Shown here: in pieces, positions 15,357 to 25,265 of the stretch
How positions within the stretch are numbered: the first letter of the stretch is position 1
Layout of the letters: the number at the start of each line of letters is the position of its first letter
Source: Sinorhizobium sojae CCBAU 05684
GTDB taxonomy: Bacteria; Pseudomonadota; Alphaproteobacteria; Rhizobiales; Rhizobiaceae
Assembly: GCF_002288525.1 (NCBI RefSeq)
Contig: NZ_CP023067.1
Span: forward strand, 124,001 to 188,000
Direction: 5' to 3'
DNA length: 64,000 bases
Translations under genes and position numbers: made by a program
The notes under the pieces: model-generated
Told to the model about the DNA's origin: nothing
The model's database searches: none
Seen by the model: only the letters and a program-made list of their open reading frames with translations

Positions 15357-17570
15357 CTAGGCCGCCCGCTGCGCCTCTCCATAGGGGTTGAAGCGGCCAT
15401 AGAAGGTCTCGCCCTTTTCGGCCATCTCCTTCAAAAGCGGCGTCGGCTTGAAGTGGTGGCCGTAGTCCTTGGCGAGCTTGTCGCAGAGTTCGACGAAGGT
15501 TTTGACGCCCATCCCGTCAATGTAAGAGAGCGTGCCGCCGGTATAGGGCGCAAAACCGAAGCCGAGGATCGAGCCGACATCCGCCTCGCGCGGGTCGGTG
15601 ACGATGCCTTCCTCCATGGTGCGGGCAGCCTCGAGCGCGATCGTTGCGAGGAAGCGCTGCTTCAGCACCTCAACATCGATCTTGGCGGCATCCTTCTGCG
15701 GATAGAGTTCCTTCAGGCCCGGCCAGAGATATTTCCTAGCCGGCCTTGCCGGATACTCGTAAAAGCCCTTGCCGTTCTTGCGGCCGCGACGATCCAGTTC
15801 GTCGACCATCTTGTCGATCAACGCCATGTGGCGCGGATCGACGGCTTTCTCGCCGAGATCGGCAACCGTTGCCTTCAGGATCTTCTGGCTGAGGTCAATC
15901 GCCACTTCGTCGTTGAGCGACAGCGGCCCGACGGGCATTCCGGCCATCTTGGCGGCGTTCTCGATCATCGCCGGCGGCACGCCCTCGATCAGCATGTCAT
16001 AGGCTTCGTGGATATAGCGAAAGACGCAGCGGTTGACGTAGAAGCCGCGCGTGTCGTTGACGACGATCGGCGTCTTCTTGATCGCCGCGACATAGTCGAG
16101 AGCCGCGGCAAGCGCTCGGTCGCCGGTCTCCTTGCCGAGGATCACTTCCGTCAGCATCATTTTCTCGACCGGCGAGAAGAAATGGATACCGATAAACTGG
16201 TCGGGACGCTTGGAATTCTTGGCAAGGCCGGTGATCGGCAGCGTCGAGGTGTTCGATGCGAAGATCGTGTCCTCGGTGATCACCGCTTCCACTTTCTCGA
16301 TTACATCCTTCTTCACCTGCCGGTCTTCGAAGACCGCCTCGATCACAAGGCTTGCATCCTTGAGATCGTCATAGTCGGCCGACGGCGTGATGCGCGAAAG
16401 CAGGGCCTCGCCCTCTTCCTTCGTCAGTCTGCCCTTGCCGATCGAATCCTTGACCAGCCCCTCCGAATGCGCCTTGCCCTTCCCAGCCGCCTCCATGTCG
16501 CGGTCGATGAGGGTGACGCGAATCCCGGCGGCGGCCGTCACGTAAGCGATCGATGCCCCCATGAAGCCGGCGCCTATGACGCCGACCTTCTTCAGCTCCG
16601 TCTTCGGCACGCCGTCCGGTCGGCGGGCGCCCTTGCCGAGCTCCTGCATCGAGATGAACAGCGAGCGGATCATCGAGAAGGCTTCGGTCGTCTGCAGGAT
16701 CTGGGTGAAATAGCGCTGCTCGATCCTGAGGGCCGTATCGAAGGGAACCTGCAGCCCCTCGTAGACGCTCTTCAGGATGGCAATGGCGCCCGGATAATTG
16801 CCATAGGTCTCGCGGCGCAGGATGGCGGAGGCTGCGGGCCAGAGCTGCGCGGAAGCCGGCGTCCAGATGCCGCCGCCCGGCAGCTTGAAACCCTTTTCGT
16901 CCCAGGCCTGAACCGGCTTCAGGCCGTTCTTGATCATCGCCTTGGCGGCGTCGATCAGCTTATCCGGATCGACCACCTCGTGGACGAGACCCATGGCCTT
17001 GGCGCGTGCGGCCGTCAGCGACGAGCCGGTCGTCATCATCTGGAGCGCGTCCTGCGTGTTGGTCAGGCGCGGCACGCGCTGAGTGCCGCCGGCACCGGGA
17101 AAGATGCCGACCTTGACCTCGGGCAGCGCGATCTTCACCGACTTCGCATTCGAAGCGACGCGGCCGTGGCAGGCAAGCGACAGCTCGAAGGCACCGCCCA
17201 TGCAGGTGCCGTTGATTGCCGAGACCCAGGGCCTGCCGGAGGTTTCGAGCTTGCGGAAGAGGCCGCTCAGGCGGCCGGCGAGATCGAACAGCTTTTGCGC
17301 CGCATTGGCCGGGTCCTTCGCCTTTTCTTCGGCCTGGAGCGCGAACATCGACTTGATCATCGTGAGGTCGGCACCGCCGGAGAAGGAGGATTTGCCGGAG
17401 GTGATGACGACACCCTTGACGGCCGGGTCGCCACTCGTCTGATCGACAATGGCGTCGAGCTCCGCCATCACCTCCTGAGTGAAGACGTTCATCGACCTCT
17501 CGGGCATGTCCCAGGTGACCAGCACGATGCCGTCGGCGTCGGTTTCGATCTTGAAGTTCGTGTAAGACAT
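15357..17570 (-). CDS. fadB: Fatty-acid oxidation multifunctional protein (enoyl-CoA hydratase / 3-hydroxyacyl-CoA dehydrogenase)
   Basis: Bifunctional beta-oxidation subunit of 737 residues. The N-terminal crotonase domain (about 1-200) has oxyanion-hole SSFSGGADL and catalytic glutamates E129 in MGGAFEL and E151 in LPEVKVGIFPGAGGTQR. The NAD-binding dehydrogenase domain begins at about 327 with KVGVIGAGFMGASIAY and contains HFFSPVEKMML and the two C-terminal 3HCDH domains (VNRCVFRYIHEAYDML; GFGFAPYTGG). The length equals FadB/FadJ alpha subunits. fadA lies 21 bp upstream and the acyl-CoA dehydrogenase before that, giving three successive enzymes of the spiral in one operon. Confidence 0.94.
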   Translation of the reverse strand: MSYTNFKIETDADGIVLVTWDMPERSMNVFTQEVMAELDAIVDQTSGDPAVKGVVITSGKSSFSGGADLTMIKSMFALQAEEKAKDPANAAQKLFDLAGRLSGLFRKLETSGRPWVSAINGTCMGGAFELSLACHGRVASNAKSVKIALPEVKVGIFPGAGGTQRVPRLTNTQDALQMMTTGSSLTAARAKAMGLVHEVVDPDKLIDAAKAMIKNGLKPVQAWDEKGFKLPGGGIWTPASAQLWPAASAILRRETYGNYPGAIAILKSVYEGLQVPFDTALRIEQRYFTQILQTTEAFSMIRSLFISMQELGKGARRPDGVPKTELKKVGVIGAGFMGASIAYVTAAAGIRVTLIDRDMEAAGKGKAHSEGLVKDSIGKGRLTKEEGEALLSRITPSADYDDLKDASLVIEAVFEDRQVKKDVIEKVEAVITEDTIFASNTSTLPITGLAKNSKRPDQFIGIHFFSPVEKMMLTEVILGKETGDRALAAALDYVAAIKKTPIVVNDTRGFYVNRCVFRYIHEAYDMLIEGVPPAMIENAAKMAGMPVGPLSLNDEVAIDLSQKILKATVADLGEKAVDPRHMALIDKMVDELDRRGRKNGKGFYEYPARPARKYLWPGLKELYPQKDAAKIDVEVLKQRFLATIALEAARTMEEGIVTDPREADVGSILGFGFAPYTGGTLSYIDGMGVKTFVELCDKLAKDYGHHFKPTPLLKEMAEKGETFYGRFNPYGEAQRAA

Positions 17571-17591
17571 ATTCTCTCTCCCGGGATCGGA

Positions 17592-18800
17592 TCAGACGCG
17601 TTCGATGATCGTGGCGGTGCCCATGCCGGCGCCGATGCAGAGCGTCACTAGAGCGGTGTTGAGGTCGCGGCGCTCGAGTTCATCGAGCACGGTGCCGAGG
17701 ATCATGGCGCCGGTAGCACCGAGCGGATGGCCCATGGCGATCGCACCACCATTGACGTTGATCTGGTCGTGGGGGATGTCGAAGGCCTGCATGAAGCGGA
17801 GCACGACGGCCGCAAAGGCCTCGTTGAGCTCGAAGAGATCGATGTCGGAGAGCTTCATGTCCGCGCGCTTCAGGAGCTTCTCGGTGACGTCCACCGGCCC
17901 GGTCAGCATCAGCGCCGGGTCGGAGCCGATATTGGCGAAGGCGCGGATCCGGGCGCGGGGTTTCAACCCCATGCATTCGCCGCCGGCCTTCGAGCCGAGC
18001 AGCACCGCCGCGGCGCCATCGACGATGCCGGAGGAGTTACCGGCGTGATGGACGTAATTGATCCGCTCGATTTCCGGATGCGCCTGGATCGCGACGGCCT
18101 CGAAGCCGCCCATCTCGCCGGGCATCTGGAAGGACGGATTGAGCGAGGCGAGCGCCTGCATGTCGGTCCCCGGTCGCATATGCTCGTCTCGGTCGAGAAT
18201 AGTCAGGCCGTTCTGGTCCTTGACGGGGATGACCGAGTCCTTGAAGTAGCCGTTGTCCCAGGCATGCGCCGCGCGCTTCTGGCTCTCGACAGCGTAGGCG
18301 TCGACGTCATCACGGGAGAAGCCGAATTTGGTGGCGATCAGGTCGGCAGAGACACCCTGTGGCATGAAGTAGGCCGGCAGGTTGACGGAAGGATCCATGA
18401 ACCAGGCGCCGCCGGACATGCCGAGCCCGACACGCGACATCGACTCGACGCCTCCGGCGATGACGATTTCGTCCGCCCCTTGCGCGATTTTTGCGCTGCC
18501 GAAATTGACCGCATCGAGACCGGAGGCGCAGAAGCGGGAAATCTGCATGCCGGGCGCCCGCGTCGAATAGCCGGCCTCGAAGGCAGCCGCCTTCGGGATC
18601 ACCGCGCCTGCGTCCATGACCGGATCGACGCAGCCCATTATGATGTCGTCGACAGTCGCGGTATCGAGCCCGTTGCGGTCACGCACGGCCTCGAGCACCT
18701 TGGCCGCGAGGCGGACGGAGGGCACCTCATGTAGCGCACCGTCCTTCTTGCCGCGGCCGCGCGGCGTGCGCACGTGGTCGTAAACGAAGACTTTCGTCAT
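17592..18800 (-). CDS. fadA: Acetyl-CoA C-acyltransferase (3-ketoacyl-CoA thiolase)
   Basis: Thiolase that cleaves 3-ketoacyl-CoA to acetyl-CoA. The 402-residue protein has acyl-enzyme cysteine C91 in RFCASGLDAVNF, catalytic H358 in AIAMGHPLGATGA and the general-acid cysteine C388 in LCIGAGMGTA. The start is the ATG preceded by AAGGGAG; 16 extra in-frame codons upstream were rejected. Family annotation alone cannot fully separate degradative thiolase from biosynthetic acetyl-CoA acetyltransferase, but position between fadB and an acyl-CoA dehydrogenase supports beta-oxidation. It probably forms an alpha/beta complex with the downstream FadB. Confidence 0.93.
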   Translation of the reverse strand: MTKVFVYDHVRTPRGRGKKDGALHEVPSVRLAAKVLEAVRDRNGLDTATVDDIIMGCVDPVMDAGAVIPKAAAFEAGYSTRAPGMQISRFCASGLDAVNFGSAKIAQGADEIVIAGGVESMSRVGLGMSGGAWFMDPSVNLPAYFMPQGVSADLIATKFGFSRDDVDAYAVESQKRAAHAWDNGYFKDSVIPVKDQNGLTILDRDEHMRPGTDMQALASLNPSFQMPGEMGGFEAVAIQAHPEIERINYVHHAGNSSGIVDGAAAVLLGSKAGGECMGLKPRARIRAFANIGSDPALMLTGPVDVTEKLLKRADMKLSDIDLFELNEAFAAVVLRFMQAFDIPHDQINVNGGAIAMGHPLGATGAMILGTVLDELERRDLNTALVTLCIGAGMGTATIIERV

Positions 18801-18908
18801 CTCTTGATCTCCCTTTCGGCGGCACCCCGGGCGCCAGCATATGAACATTGGAGCGGGATGCGGGCGGAATACCGCGGCACAAGTCTCTCATCCAACCCCA
18901 GCTTGAAA

Positions 18909-20705
18909 TCAGAATGCGGCGGCGTCCAGAGCCATCATCGTGTCGGCACCGGTTTCGATGCGGGCCTTACGAAGCGCCGTCTCCGGCATGATGCGTTCCA
19001 TGAAGAAACGCGCCGTGATCAGCTTGTTCCTGAGATAATCGGCATTGCCGGCCCCTCCTGCCGCGAGTCTCTCCTCCGCGGTCTTCGCGATCTTCGCCCA
19101 CATGTAGCCGAGCACGACGAGGCCGAAGAGGTGCATGTAGTCAGTCGAACCGGCGCCGGCATTTTCGGGCTTGGCCATCGCGTTCTGCATGAACCACATC
19201 GTGGCGGCCTGCAGGTCGTTCAGGCCTTTCTTGAGAGCCTTGGTGTAGGCGGAGAGCCTGTCGTCGCCACGGTTCTCCTCGCAGAAATCGCCTATTTCCT
19301 TGAACAGAGCCATAACGGCGCGGCCGCCATTCATCGCCAGCTTGCGGCCGACGAGGTCGAGTGCCTGGATACCGTTCGCGCCCTCGTAGATCATGGCGAT
19401 GCGGGCGTCGCGCACATACTGGCTCATACCGTGCTCTTCGATATAGCCGTGGCCGCCAAAGACCTGCTGCGCCATGACCGCGTGATCGAAACCCTTGTCG
19501 GTCAGTACGCCCTTCAGGATCGGCGTCATCAGGCTGAGCAGGTCATCGGCCGTTTGCCGGTCCGCCTCTTTGTCGGAACGGTGGGCGATGTCGGATTGCA
19601 GCGCCGTCCAGAGGGTGAAGGCCCGGCCCGCCTCGTTGAAGGCCTTGATCGTCATCAGCGTGCGGCGAATGTCGGGATGGACGATGATCGGATCCGCCTT
19701 CTTGTCCGGCTCCTTGGCGCCGGAAAGCGACCGCCCCTGCAGGCGCTCGCGGGCATAGTTCGCGGCATTCTGGTAGGCGATCTCGGCGATCGCCAACCCC
19801 TGCATGCCGACGCCGAGGCGAGCCTCGTTCATCATCACGAACATGGCGTTGAGGCCCTTGTTTTCCGCACCGATCAAGTAACCGGTCGCCTCGTCGTAAT
19901 TCATGACGCAGGTGGCGTTGCCGTGAATGCCCATTTTGTGTTCGATCGCACCGCAAGAGACGCTGTTGCGCTCGCCCGGCTCTCCATTCTCGGTGAGCTT
20001 GAACTTCGGCACGATGAAGAGCGAGATGCCTTTGACGCCTTCCGGGGCGCCTTCGATCCGTGCCAGCACGAGATGGATGATGTTCTCCGACATGTCGTGC
20101 TCGCCGGCGGAGATGAAGATCTTCTGCCCGGAAATCCGATAGCTTCCATCACCGTCCGGCACGGCCTTGGTGCGCAGGAGTCCGAGGTCGGTGCCGCAAT
20201 GCGGCTCGGTGAGATTCATTGTTCCGGTCCAGGTGCCGTCCACCATTTTTGGCAGGTAGGCCTGCTTCTGTTCGTCAGAACCATGTGCCAGGATGGCGGC
20301 GATCGCGCCCTGCGTCAGGCCGGGATACATCATCAGCGCCATATTGGCCGAAGACATGTATTCGCCGACGGCCGTGTGCAGCGTATAGGGCAGGCCCTGT
20401 CCGCCGAACTCCTCCGGCACGGCCAGCCCGAGCCAGCCGGCCTCACGGTAGAGATCATAGGCCTCCTTGAACCCCTTCGGCACGGTGACCGATCCGTGCT
20501 CATGGCGTTTGCAGCCTTCCTCGTCGCCGGAGAGATTGACCGGGAAGAGCGCCTCCTCAGAAAGCTTCGCCGCTTCGCCGATGATCGCTGCAAGCATGTC
20601 GGGGCTCGCATCGGCGAATCCCGGCAGGTTGTGGTAGCGCTCGATCCCGAGCACGTCGTTGAGGATGAACAGGGTGTCTTCAACCGGAGCCTTGTAGATG
20701 GGCAT
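18909..20705 (-). CDS. Acyl-CoA dehydrogenase, large (about 600-residue) type
   Basis: FAD enzyme catalysing the first oxidation of acyl-CoA. At 598 residues it belongs to the large class with a C-terminal extension rather than the 380-residue short form. Blocks seen are [27 protein letters not shown] (FAD/substrate loop), [28 protein letters not shown] and the catalytic glutamate region [18 protein letters not shown]. The ATG has GAGGAAAG upstream. It is the first gene of the fad operon and starts about 94 bp from a 24-bp palindrome that may be its operator. podJ is divergent on the other side. Chain-length preference cannot be read. Confidence 0.92.
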   Translation of the reverse strand: MPIYKAPVEDTLFILNDVLGIERYHNLPGFADASPDMLAAIIGEAAKLSEEALFPVNLSGDEEGCKRHEHGSVTVPKGFKEAYDLYREAGWLGLAVPEEFGGQGLPYTLHTAVGEYMSSANMALMMYPGLTQGAIAAILAHGSDEQKQAYLPKMVDGTWTGTMNLTEPHCGTDLGLLRTKAVPDGDGSYRISGQKIFISAGEHDMSENIIHLVLARIEGAPEGVKGISLFIVPKFKLTENGEPGERNSVSCGAIEHKMGIHGNATCVMNYDEATGYLIGAENKGLNAMFVMMNEARLGVGMQGLAIAEIAYQNAANYARERLQGRSLSGAKEPDKKADPIIVHPDIRRTLMTIKAFNEAGRAFTLWTALQSDIAHRSDKEADRQTADDLLSLMTPILKGVLTDKGFDHAVMAQQVFGGHGYIEEHGMSQYVRDARIAMIYEGANGIQALDLVGRKLAMNGGRAVMALFKEIGDFCEENRGDDRLSAYTKALKKGLNDLQAATMWFMQNAMAKPENAGAGSTDYMHLFGLVVLGYMWAKIAKTAEERLAAGGAGNADYLRNKLITARFFMERIMPETALRKARIETGADTMMALDAAAF

Positions 20706-20798
20706 TCTTTCCTCGCCTCGATATCCCCTCGGGCCGCGCCGCGCGGCTTGCCCGATTCCTGCTGCCCGTGCGGCAGCGTCGGAATGATGCTACAAAAC

Positions 20799-20822
20799 TT
20801 TGACGTTTGCGTAAACGTCAAA
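20799..20822. promoter_or_regulatory. 24-bp palindromic operator candidate of the fad operon
   Basis: Perfect inverted repeat TTTGACGTTT - GCGT - AAACGTCAAA, upstream of the acyl-CoA dehydrogenase gene. On the minus strand it contains a TTGACG -35-like hexamer. The size and the TTGACGTTTxCGxAAACGTCAA form recall operators described for MerR-family (LiuR-type) regulators of acyl-CoA catabolism; that parallel is from memory. TetR-type FadR/PsrA operators would be the alternative. No regulator gene is adjacent. Confidence 0.65.
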
Positions 20823-20877
20823 AATTCCGCTATGAAAACTTTCGTGCAGCGCGCCTCGCGGACCTATGCTTCCTGAT

Positions 20878-20916
20878 GAATCGTTAAAAATCGTACCGGT
20901 TAACGGCTTGTTTACC
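20878..20916 (+). promoter_or_regulatory. Candidate CtrA box and GANTC site upstream of podJ
   Basis: A GAATC (20878-20882) precedes TTAA-N7-TTTA (20900-20914), one base off the CtrA consensus TTAA-N7-TTAA, about 160 bp before the podJ start. Cell-cycle control of podJ is known in related species, so the site is plausible. The rest of the 368-bp intergenic region shows nothing else I can name. Confidence 0.4.
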
Positions 20917-21073
20917 ACGTTCACTGAATTGTGCGCTCTGAGATGGTCAAAGCTGCAACCGGTCCGATTCGCCCGTGTTGCGGCTTTGCCCGCATCGGCT
21001 GAACCGCTTCACGATGAGGGCATTCCCCTCCCATGGCGCTTCCGATGATGGTCGACGACAGAGGCGAGAGACA

Positions 21074-24000
21074 ATGAACGGATCGCGATCCAATTCTCAG
21101 CGCATGGGCAACCCGTCCTATGGCGACAGGTCCTCGCTCGATGCCCTCAATCGCACCATCGAGGGGCTTGAGGCACGCATCGAAGGCCTGATGAGCAGCG
21201 TCAGCCGTGAGCCGCGTCAGCCGGAGAGGCCGCACGCACCGGCCAACAATCCGGTGTCCGAGATCCTCCAGCGCCAACGCGTACTTAGTGCCGGTCGCGA
21301 GCGCTCGCCATTGCGAGAGCATCTGGCCGCGCGCGAAGCAGAGCGTTCGGCTCCCGCCAGGCACCCGGAAGCGCGATTTCAGCCGCATTCGCCTGTGCCG
21401 GCACCGGCCCGAACCTCCGCGGCTAACGAGATCGCCGAGGCGCTCGTGGGTTTGCGGCAGGATCTGAAGCGCGAGATCAGCGACGGTCTTGTACGGGAGA
21501 TGCATACGCTTCACTCCGAAATCCGCGGCATCAGGTCCGAGGTGGCACAGGACCGCGGCTTTGCCGCTGACGTCCGGTCCGACATGCAGCGCCTCGCCGA
21601 AAGCATCAACCAGCTCGGCCGGCTTGCACCCTCGGCCCAGGCGGACGCGTTGAGGGCCGAGTTTGACGACCTTCGCGCGACGCTTGACGGTTTGGCGCGC
21701 GAAGACAGCATGCGCCGCATGGAGAACCGCTGGAGCGGGGTCGAGGACCGGCTGAACGCCTTCGACCAGAACCGCGACGATGAACTCGTGGCGCTCGCCT
21801 ATCGGCTCGACGAGATCAAGACGCAGATCACGTCGCTGAACAAGGGCCCCGCGATCGACGCCTTGGAGGATAAGCTGGTGGCGGTTGCCCAGGCGGTCGA
21901 GCAGCTCGGACGCCAGATGCAACCGGACGATCGCCGCCTGGCTTCGCAATTTGCCGAGCTCGATGCGCGGCTCGACGAAATCAGCCGGGCGATTGCAGTC
22001 AACGGCCGCAGTTCCGGCACGGACACGACCTTCGTCAATCGCCTCGAAAGCAGGCTCGGCGATCTCTCGCGTCAGATCGACAGTCTCTCCCGCCCCTACG
22101 ATACCGGCCTCGGTTCCAGGATCGAGGCGCTGACGGCGCGCGTCGAGGATCTGGCCGGCGAGAGGGCGGCCGCCCGGCTCGAGGAGCGCCTCGACCACCT
22201 CTCAGCTGTTCTGGAGCGCGGCCAGCGCAGTGCCGATCCGGAGCTCACCGGTTATCTTGCCGAAATCTCGCGCAAGATAGAAGCGCTTGACCAGGGGAGC
22301 CTAAACGACGCGCTCGTCGAAAGGCTCGATTACCTCGCCCGCCGCATCGACGAACTGGATGCACAAGCCGAAGCGCCGATAAGCGATACCCGCTTCGACC
22401 GGCTCGAAGACCGACTTGCCGACATCGCGCAGCGCCTGGAGGAAACGCAGGCTGCTCCCTTCGACGATCGCGAAGCCCTGCGCAATCTCGAAGCGCAGAT
22501 CAGCAATCTCTCTACGCTTGTGAGCCAGTCGCATGGGGAGCCCGGTCGGGCGGCGCCGGCGGAGTTCGAAAGCCGCATGAATGCGCTTGAAGACTATCTG
22601 GCCACCAGCGACGAATACATCATCGAAGCCGCTCGGCAGGCGGCTGAAGCGGTGATGGAGGCCTATTCCAAGAACGTCTCTTCGCAGGCGGCGACAGGAT
22701 CCGACATGGCCGCAATCTCTGCGCTTGCCGAAGACCTGCGCGCGCTCGAGGAGCTCAGCCGTTCGAGCGACGACAGGACTGCACGTACCTTCGAAGCCCT
22801 GCATGACACGCTCGTCCACATCGCCGAAAAGCTGGAGCGCCTGGAAGAGGGGCGGCCGCAACAGGGGCACGCCGCACCGGCAATGCCGAAGGCCGCCCAA
22901 CCCGAATTCGAAGGTCCGCTTACGGCTGCCGATCCCGACCATGGCCATGGCGAGGTGCAGCGCAACGTACGGGCGCTGGAGGCGGAGGATAAGGATTTCG
23001 TTGCGGAACCCGTTGCGGCCGAGGCCACGGCTTCGGTGGATATTTCGATCGTAGAGCGGGCCGAGCAACGGGTGGAGGCACAGCCCGCAAAGGCAGGTCT
23101 GCTGGCAGGCCTGACCCGGCGTTTTTCTTCCAGGCGCAACGCGGCGCCTCCGGCGCAGGCGCGCCGGCTCGTCGAGCCGACTCCGTCGATCGACCCCTCC
23201 GAAATGCTCGCCCCCGAGGAGGCCAATCTGCTTCTTGAGCCCGGCTCCGGAGCTCCGGATGTCAAAAAGATCCTCGAGCGGGTCCGGGCCGGTCAAATGG
23301 CGCGTGGCGGCCAGCAGGCGCCCGGTGGCGACAAGGCGGATTTCATCGCCGCTGCACGCCGTGCGGCACAACTTGCCGTCGAGGAGGCCGACACGCTGAA
23401 CCGGGCCAAGGACAACAAGGCGCCCTCGGCGCTGCGTGGCGCATTGGTCCGCCATCGCCGCCCGATCCTCATGGCTGTCGGCGCCGTGCTGTTGGCGATC
23501 ATGTCCTATCCGCTCGTCAGCACGGTGCTGAAGGGCAACGAGACACCGGGCGCCCAACCGACCGTCATGATCGAGCGGCAGGTTGAAGTTGAAGGCGCTC
23601 AGCAGAAAACCGTCAACACGGCAGAAGCCGTTCCCGCCGCAGCCTCCGAGAAGACCGCTGAAAAGCCGGCGCTCGAGGCGGGCGAGACACCGGCAGAGTC
23701 CGTGCAGGCCGCCTCCGCCACCGGGCAGGACGATGCTGCAAGTCCCGCCGCGGGTAGCGCGGGCGCTGCACCTCTGCTGCAGCCGCGGGTAGAGGCAATG
23801 GGTCCTGTTTCATCATTCGAACCCTCCCCGCAGGCCGTGGTTACCGCGCCCGAGCATGCTAAGGTGACCGACGTCGTTCTGCCGGATGGATTTGGTCCGC
23901 CTGCACTCGTGACGGCAGCCAAGGGCGGTGATCCGCTGGCCTTCTACGAGATCGGCGCACGCTTCACCGAGGGCCGAGGCGTGAAGGAGGATTTAACCGA

Positions 24001-24727
24001 GGCGGCCAAATGGTATCAGCGTGCGGCCGATGCAGGTGTCGTGCCGGCGGACTACAGGCTCGCCAATCTTTACGAAAAAGGGGCTGGCGTCGAGCGCGAC
24101 ACCGCCAAGGCAAAGGCGCTCTACCTGAAGGCTGCGGAAGCGGGCAATGCGAGTGCGATCCACAACCTCGCCGTCATGCTGGCGAGCGGACGCGACGGCG
24201 CTCCGGATTTCGTGGAGGCGGGTAAGTGGTTCGAGAAGGCCGCCAATTTCGGCGTCCGCGACAGCCAGTTCAATCTCGCAGTGCTCTATGCCCGCGGCAA
24301 CGGCGTCGCCCAGAGTCTCGAGGAGTCCTACAAGTGGTTTGCCATCGCAGCCGGTGGCGGCGACAAGGACGCCGCCGAAAAGCGGGACGAGATCGCCAGG
24401 GCGATGAAGCCCGAAGAGCTTTCGAGCGCCAAGGCGAAGGCCGAAGCATGGAAGGCACAGCCGGTCGATGCCAAGGCCAATACGGTCGAGGTGCCGGACG
24501 CCTGGGTCGGGCCCTCAACCAAAACGGCATCGATCGACATGACCAAGGCTGTGCGCAACATCCAGGCCATCCTCAACAATAACGGCTTCGATGCCGGCCC
24601 GGCGGATGGGCAGATGGGCAAGAAGACGATCGCCGCGATCAAGGCCTTCCAGAAATCGATCGACCAGGAACCGACCGGGGAGATCACGGACGCGCTGGTG
24701 AGGGAGCTGTTGAAGCGCAATTCCTAG
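21074..24727 (+). CDS. podJ: Polar organelle development protein PodJ
   Basis: Large polarity scaffold that marks a cell pole and organises cell-division or envelope proteins. The 1,217-residue protein shows PodJ architecture. A long cytoplasmic coiled-coil region (about 20-640) has repeated E-x-R-L-D-x-L-A / RIDELD heptads. An Ala/Pro-rich part follows, then a single transmembrane helix at about 796-815 (ILMAVGAVLLAIMSYPLVS). The periplasmic part has Sel1/TPR-like repeats at about 935-1110 (KEDLTEAAKWYQRAADAG and three similar units) and a C-terminal peptidoglycan-binding domain (1156-1217; NNNGFDAGPADGQMGKKTI). MNGSRS was taken as start after GAGGCGAGAG. Neighbouring fad genes match the arrangement I recall around S. 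meliloti podJ1. Confidence 0.88.
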   Translation: MNGSRSNSQRMGNPSYGDRSSLDALNRTIEGLEARIEGLMSSVSREPRQPERPHAPANNPVSEILQRQRVLSAGRERSPLREHLAAREAERSAPARHPEARFQPHSPVPAPARTSAANEIAEALVGLRQDLKREISDGLVREMHTLHSEIRGIRSEVAQDRGFAADVRSDMQRLAESINQLGRLAPSAQADALRAEFDDLRATLDGLAREDSMRRMENRWSGVEDRLNAFDQNRDDELVALAYRLDEIKTQITSLNKGPAIDALEDKLVAVAQAVEQLGRQMQPDDRRLASQFAELDARLDEISRAIAVNGRSSGTDTTFVNRLESRLGDLSRQIDSLSRPYDTGLGSRIEALTARVEDLAGERAAARLEERLDHLSAVLERGQRSADPELTGYLAEISRKIEALDQGSLNDALVERLDYLARRIDELDAQAEAPISDTRFDRLEDRLADIAQRLEETQAAPFDDREALRNLEAQISNLSTLVSQSHGEPGRAAPAEFESRMNALEDYLATSDEYIIEAARQAAEAVMEAYSKNVSSQAATGSDMAAISALAEDLRALEELSRSSDDRTARTFEALHDTLVHIAEKLERLEEGRPQQGHAAPAMPKAAQPEFEGPLTAADPDHGHGEVQRNVRALEAEDKDFVAEPVAAEATASVDISIVERAEQRVEAQPAKAGLLAGLTRRFSSRRNAAPPAQARRLVEPTPSIDPSEMLAPEEANLLLEPGSGAPDVKKILERVRAGQMARGGQQAPGGDKADFIAAARRAAQLAVEEADTLNRAKDNKAPSALRGALVRHRRPILMAVGAVLLAIMSYPLVSTVLKGNETPGAQPTVMIERQVEVEGAQQKTVNTAEAVPAAASEKTAEKPALEAGETPAESVQAASATGQDDAASPAAGSAGAAPLLQPRVEAMGPVSSFEPSPQAVVTAPEHAKVTDVVLPDGFGPPALVTAAKGGDPLAFYEIGARFTEGRGVKEDLTEAAKWYQRAADAGVVPADYRLANLYEKGAGVERDTAKAKALYLKAAEAGNASAIHNLAVMLASGRDGAPDFVEAGKWFEKAANFGVRDSQFNLAVLYARGNGVAQSLEESYKWFAIAAGGGDKDAAEKRDEIARAMKPEELSSAKAKAEAWKAQPVDAKANTVEVPDAWVGPSTKTASIDMTKAVRNIQAILNNNGFDAGPADGQMGKKTIAAIKAFQKSIDQEPTGEITDALVRELLKRNS

Positions 24728-24769
24728 CATCGGCCCGAAGAACGCATCCGATTTTCGGAAAGCTCGGTG

Positions 24770-24829
24770 TGCAGATTCAAAGAGTTGCAGCGATCTTTGC
24801 GCGTCTGAAAAGACGCGCGGCGCTGTAAC
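24770..24829 (-). repeat. RIME-like fragment, copy 4 (reverse orientation)
   Basis: Reverse-oriented copy: GTGCAGATTCAAAGAG (linker) followed by palindrome 1, TTGCAGCG...GCGCGTCT-GAAA-AGACGCGC...GCGCTGTAA. The second palindrome is missing. It lies 42 bp past podJ and its GCGCGTCT / AGACGCGC hairpin could act as a transcription stop. Confidence 0.7.
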
Positions 24830-25265
24830 GTCCGGCATTACCAATTCCCGCAAAAGGCGTGTTTCCTGGCCGTGATAGCGCTTGCGCTTCGGGCTGGGTC
24901 GCCTTCTTCCCTTCGATGCGAGATACGCCCCAATAATGCCGCAGATCGGCGCGACAGGGCTATCAGCACGGAAGTTGCGCGCCATCTGCGTGCCATCGTG
25001 CCCGGCAAGGTTGACAGCTCCGGGCTCGGGGCGCATGAGGGGAGACGCAGTCTGCTATCCTCCGGAGGTGGGCCGTCTGCCGCTTACATCCCTGCTCGTG
25101 GTGAATCACCATCCGCTTCGACGCATCGCGCCGGGCCTTCTTTAAGGCGTGAGGCATGCGGAGAATTCAGGGTATGCACGATTCCTAAATCGTTTCCGGT
25201 TTAGGGGTTGTGAAGTTGCAATTGCCGCCCGCGCCGCCGGGCTGTTGAGACATCGAGGTTCGGCC
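24830..25265. other. Intergenic region between podJ repeat and the first TSUP gene
   Basis: No gene was recognised in these 436 bases. The short open frames lack family motifs and ribosome sites. The only structure noted is an inverted repeat CCTAAA-N10-TTTAGG at 25184-25205, about 60 bp before the TSUP start, which could be an operator or chance. Confidence 0.5.

Noticed and set aside
14793-17651. 952-codon open frame on the plus strand across the fad genes
   Set aside because: It is antisense to fadB, which has complete domain motifs. High-GC coding DNA commonly leaves long open frames on the opposite strand; it has no recognisable domain.
18774-20876. 700-codon plus-strand frame over the acyl-CoA dehydrogenase
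   Set aside because: Antisense shadow; the minus-strand frame carries the full enzyme motifs.
24882-25145. 87-codon open frame between podJ and the first TSUP gene
   Set aside because: No ribosome site, no motif, and composition unlike neighbouring coding regions.
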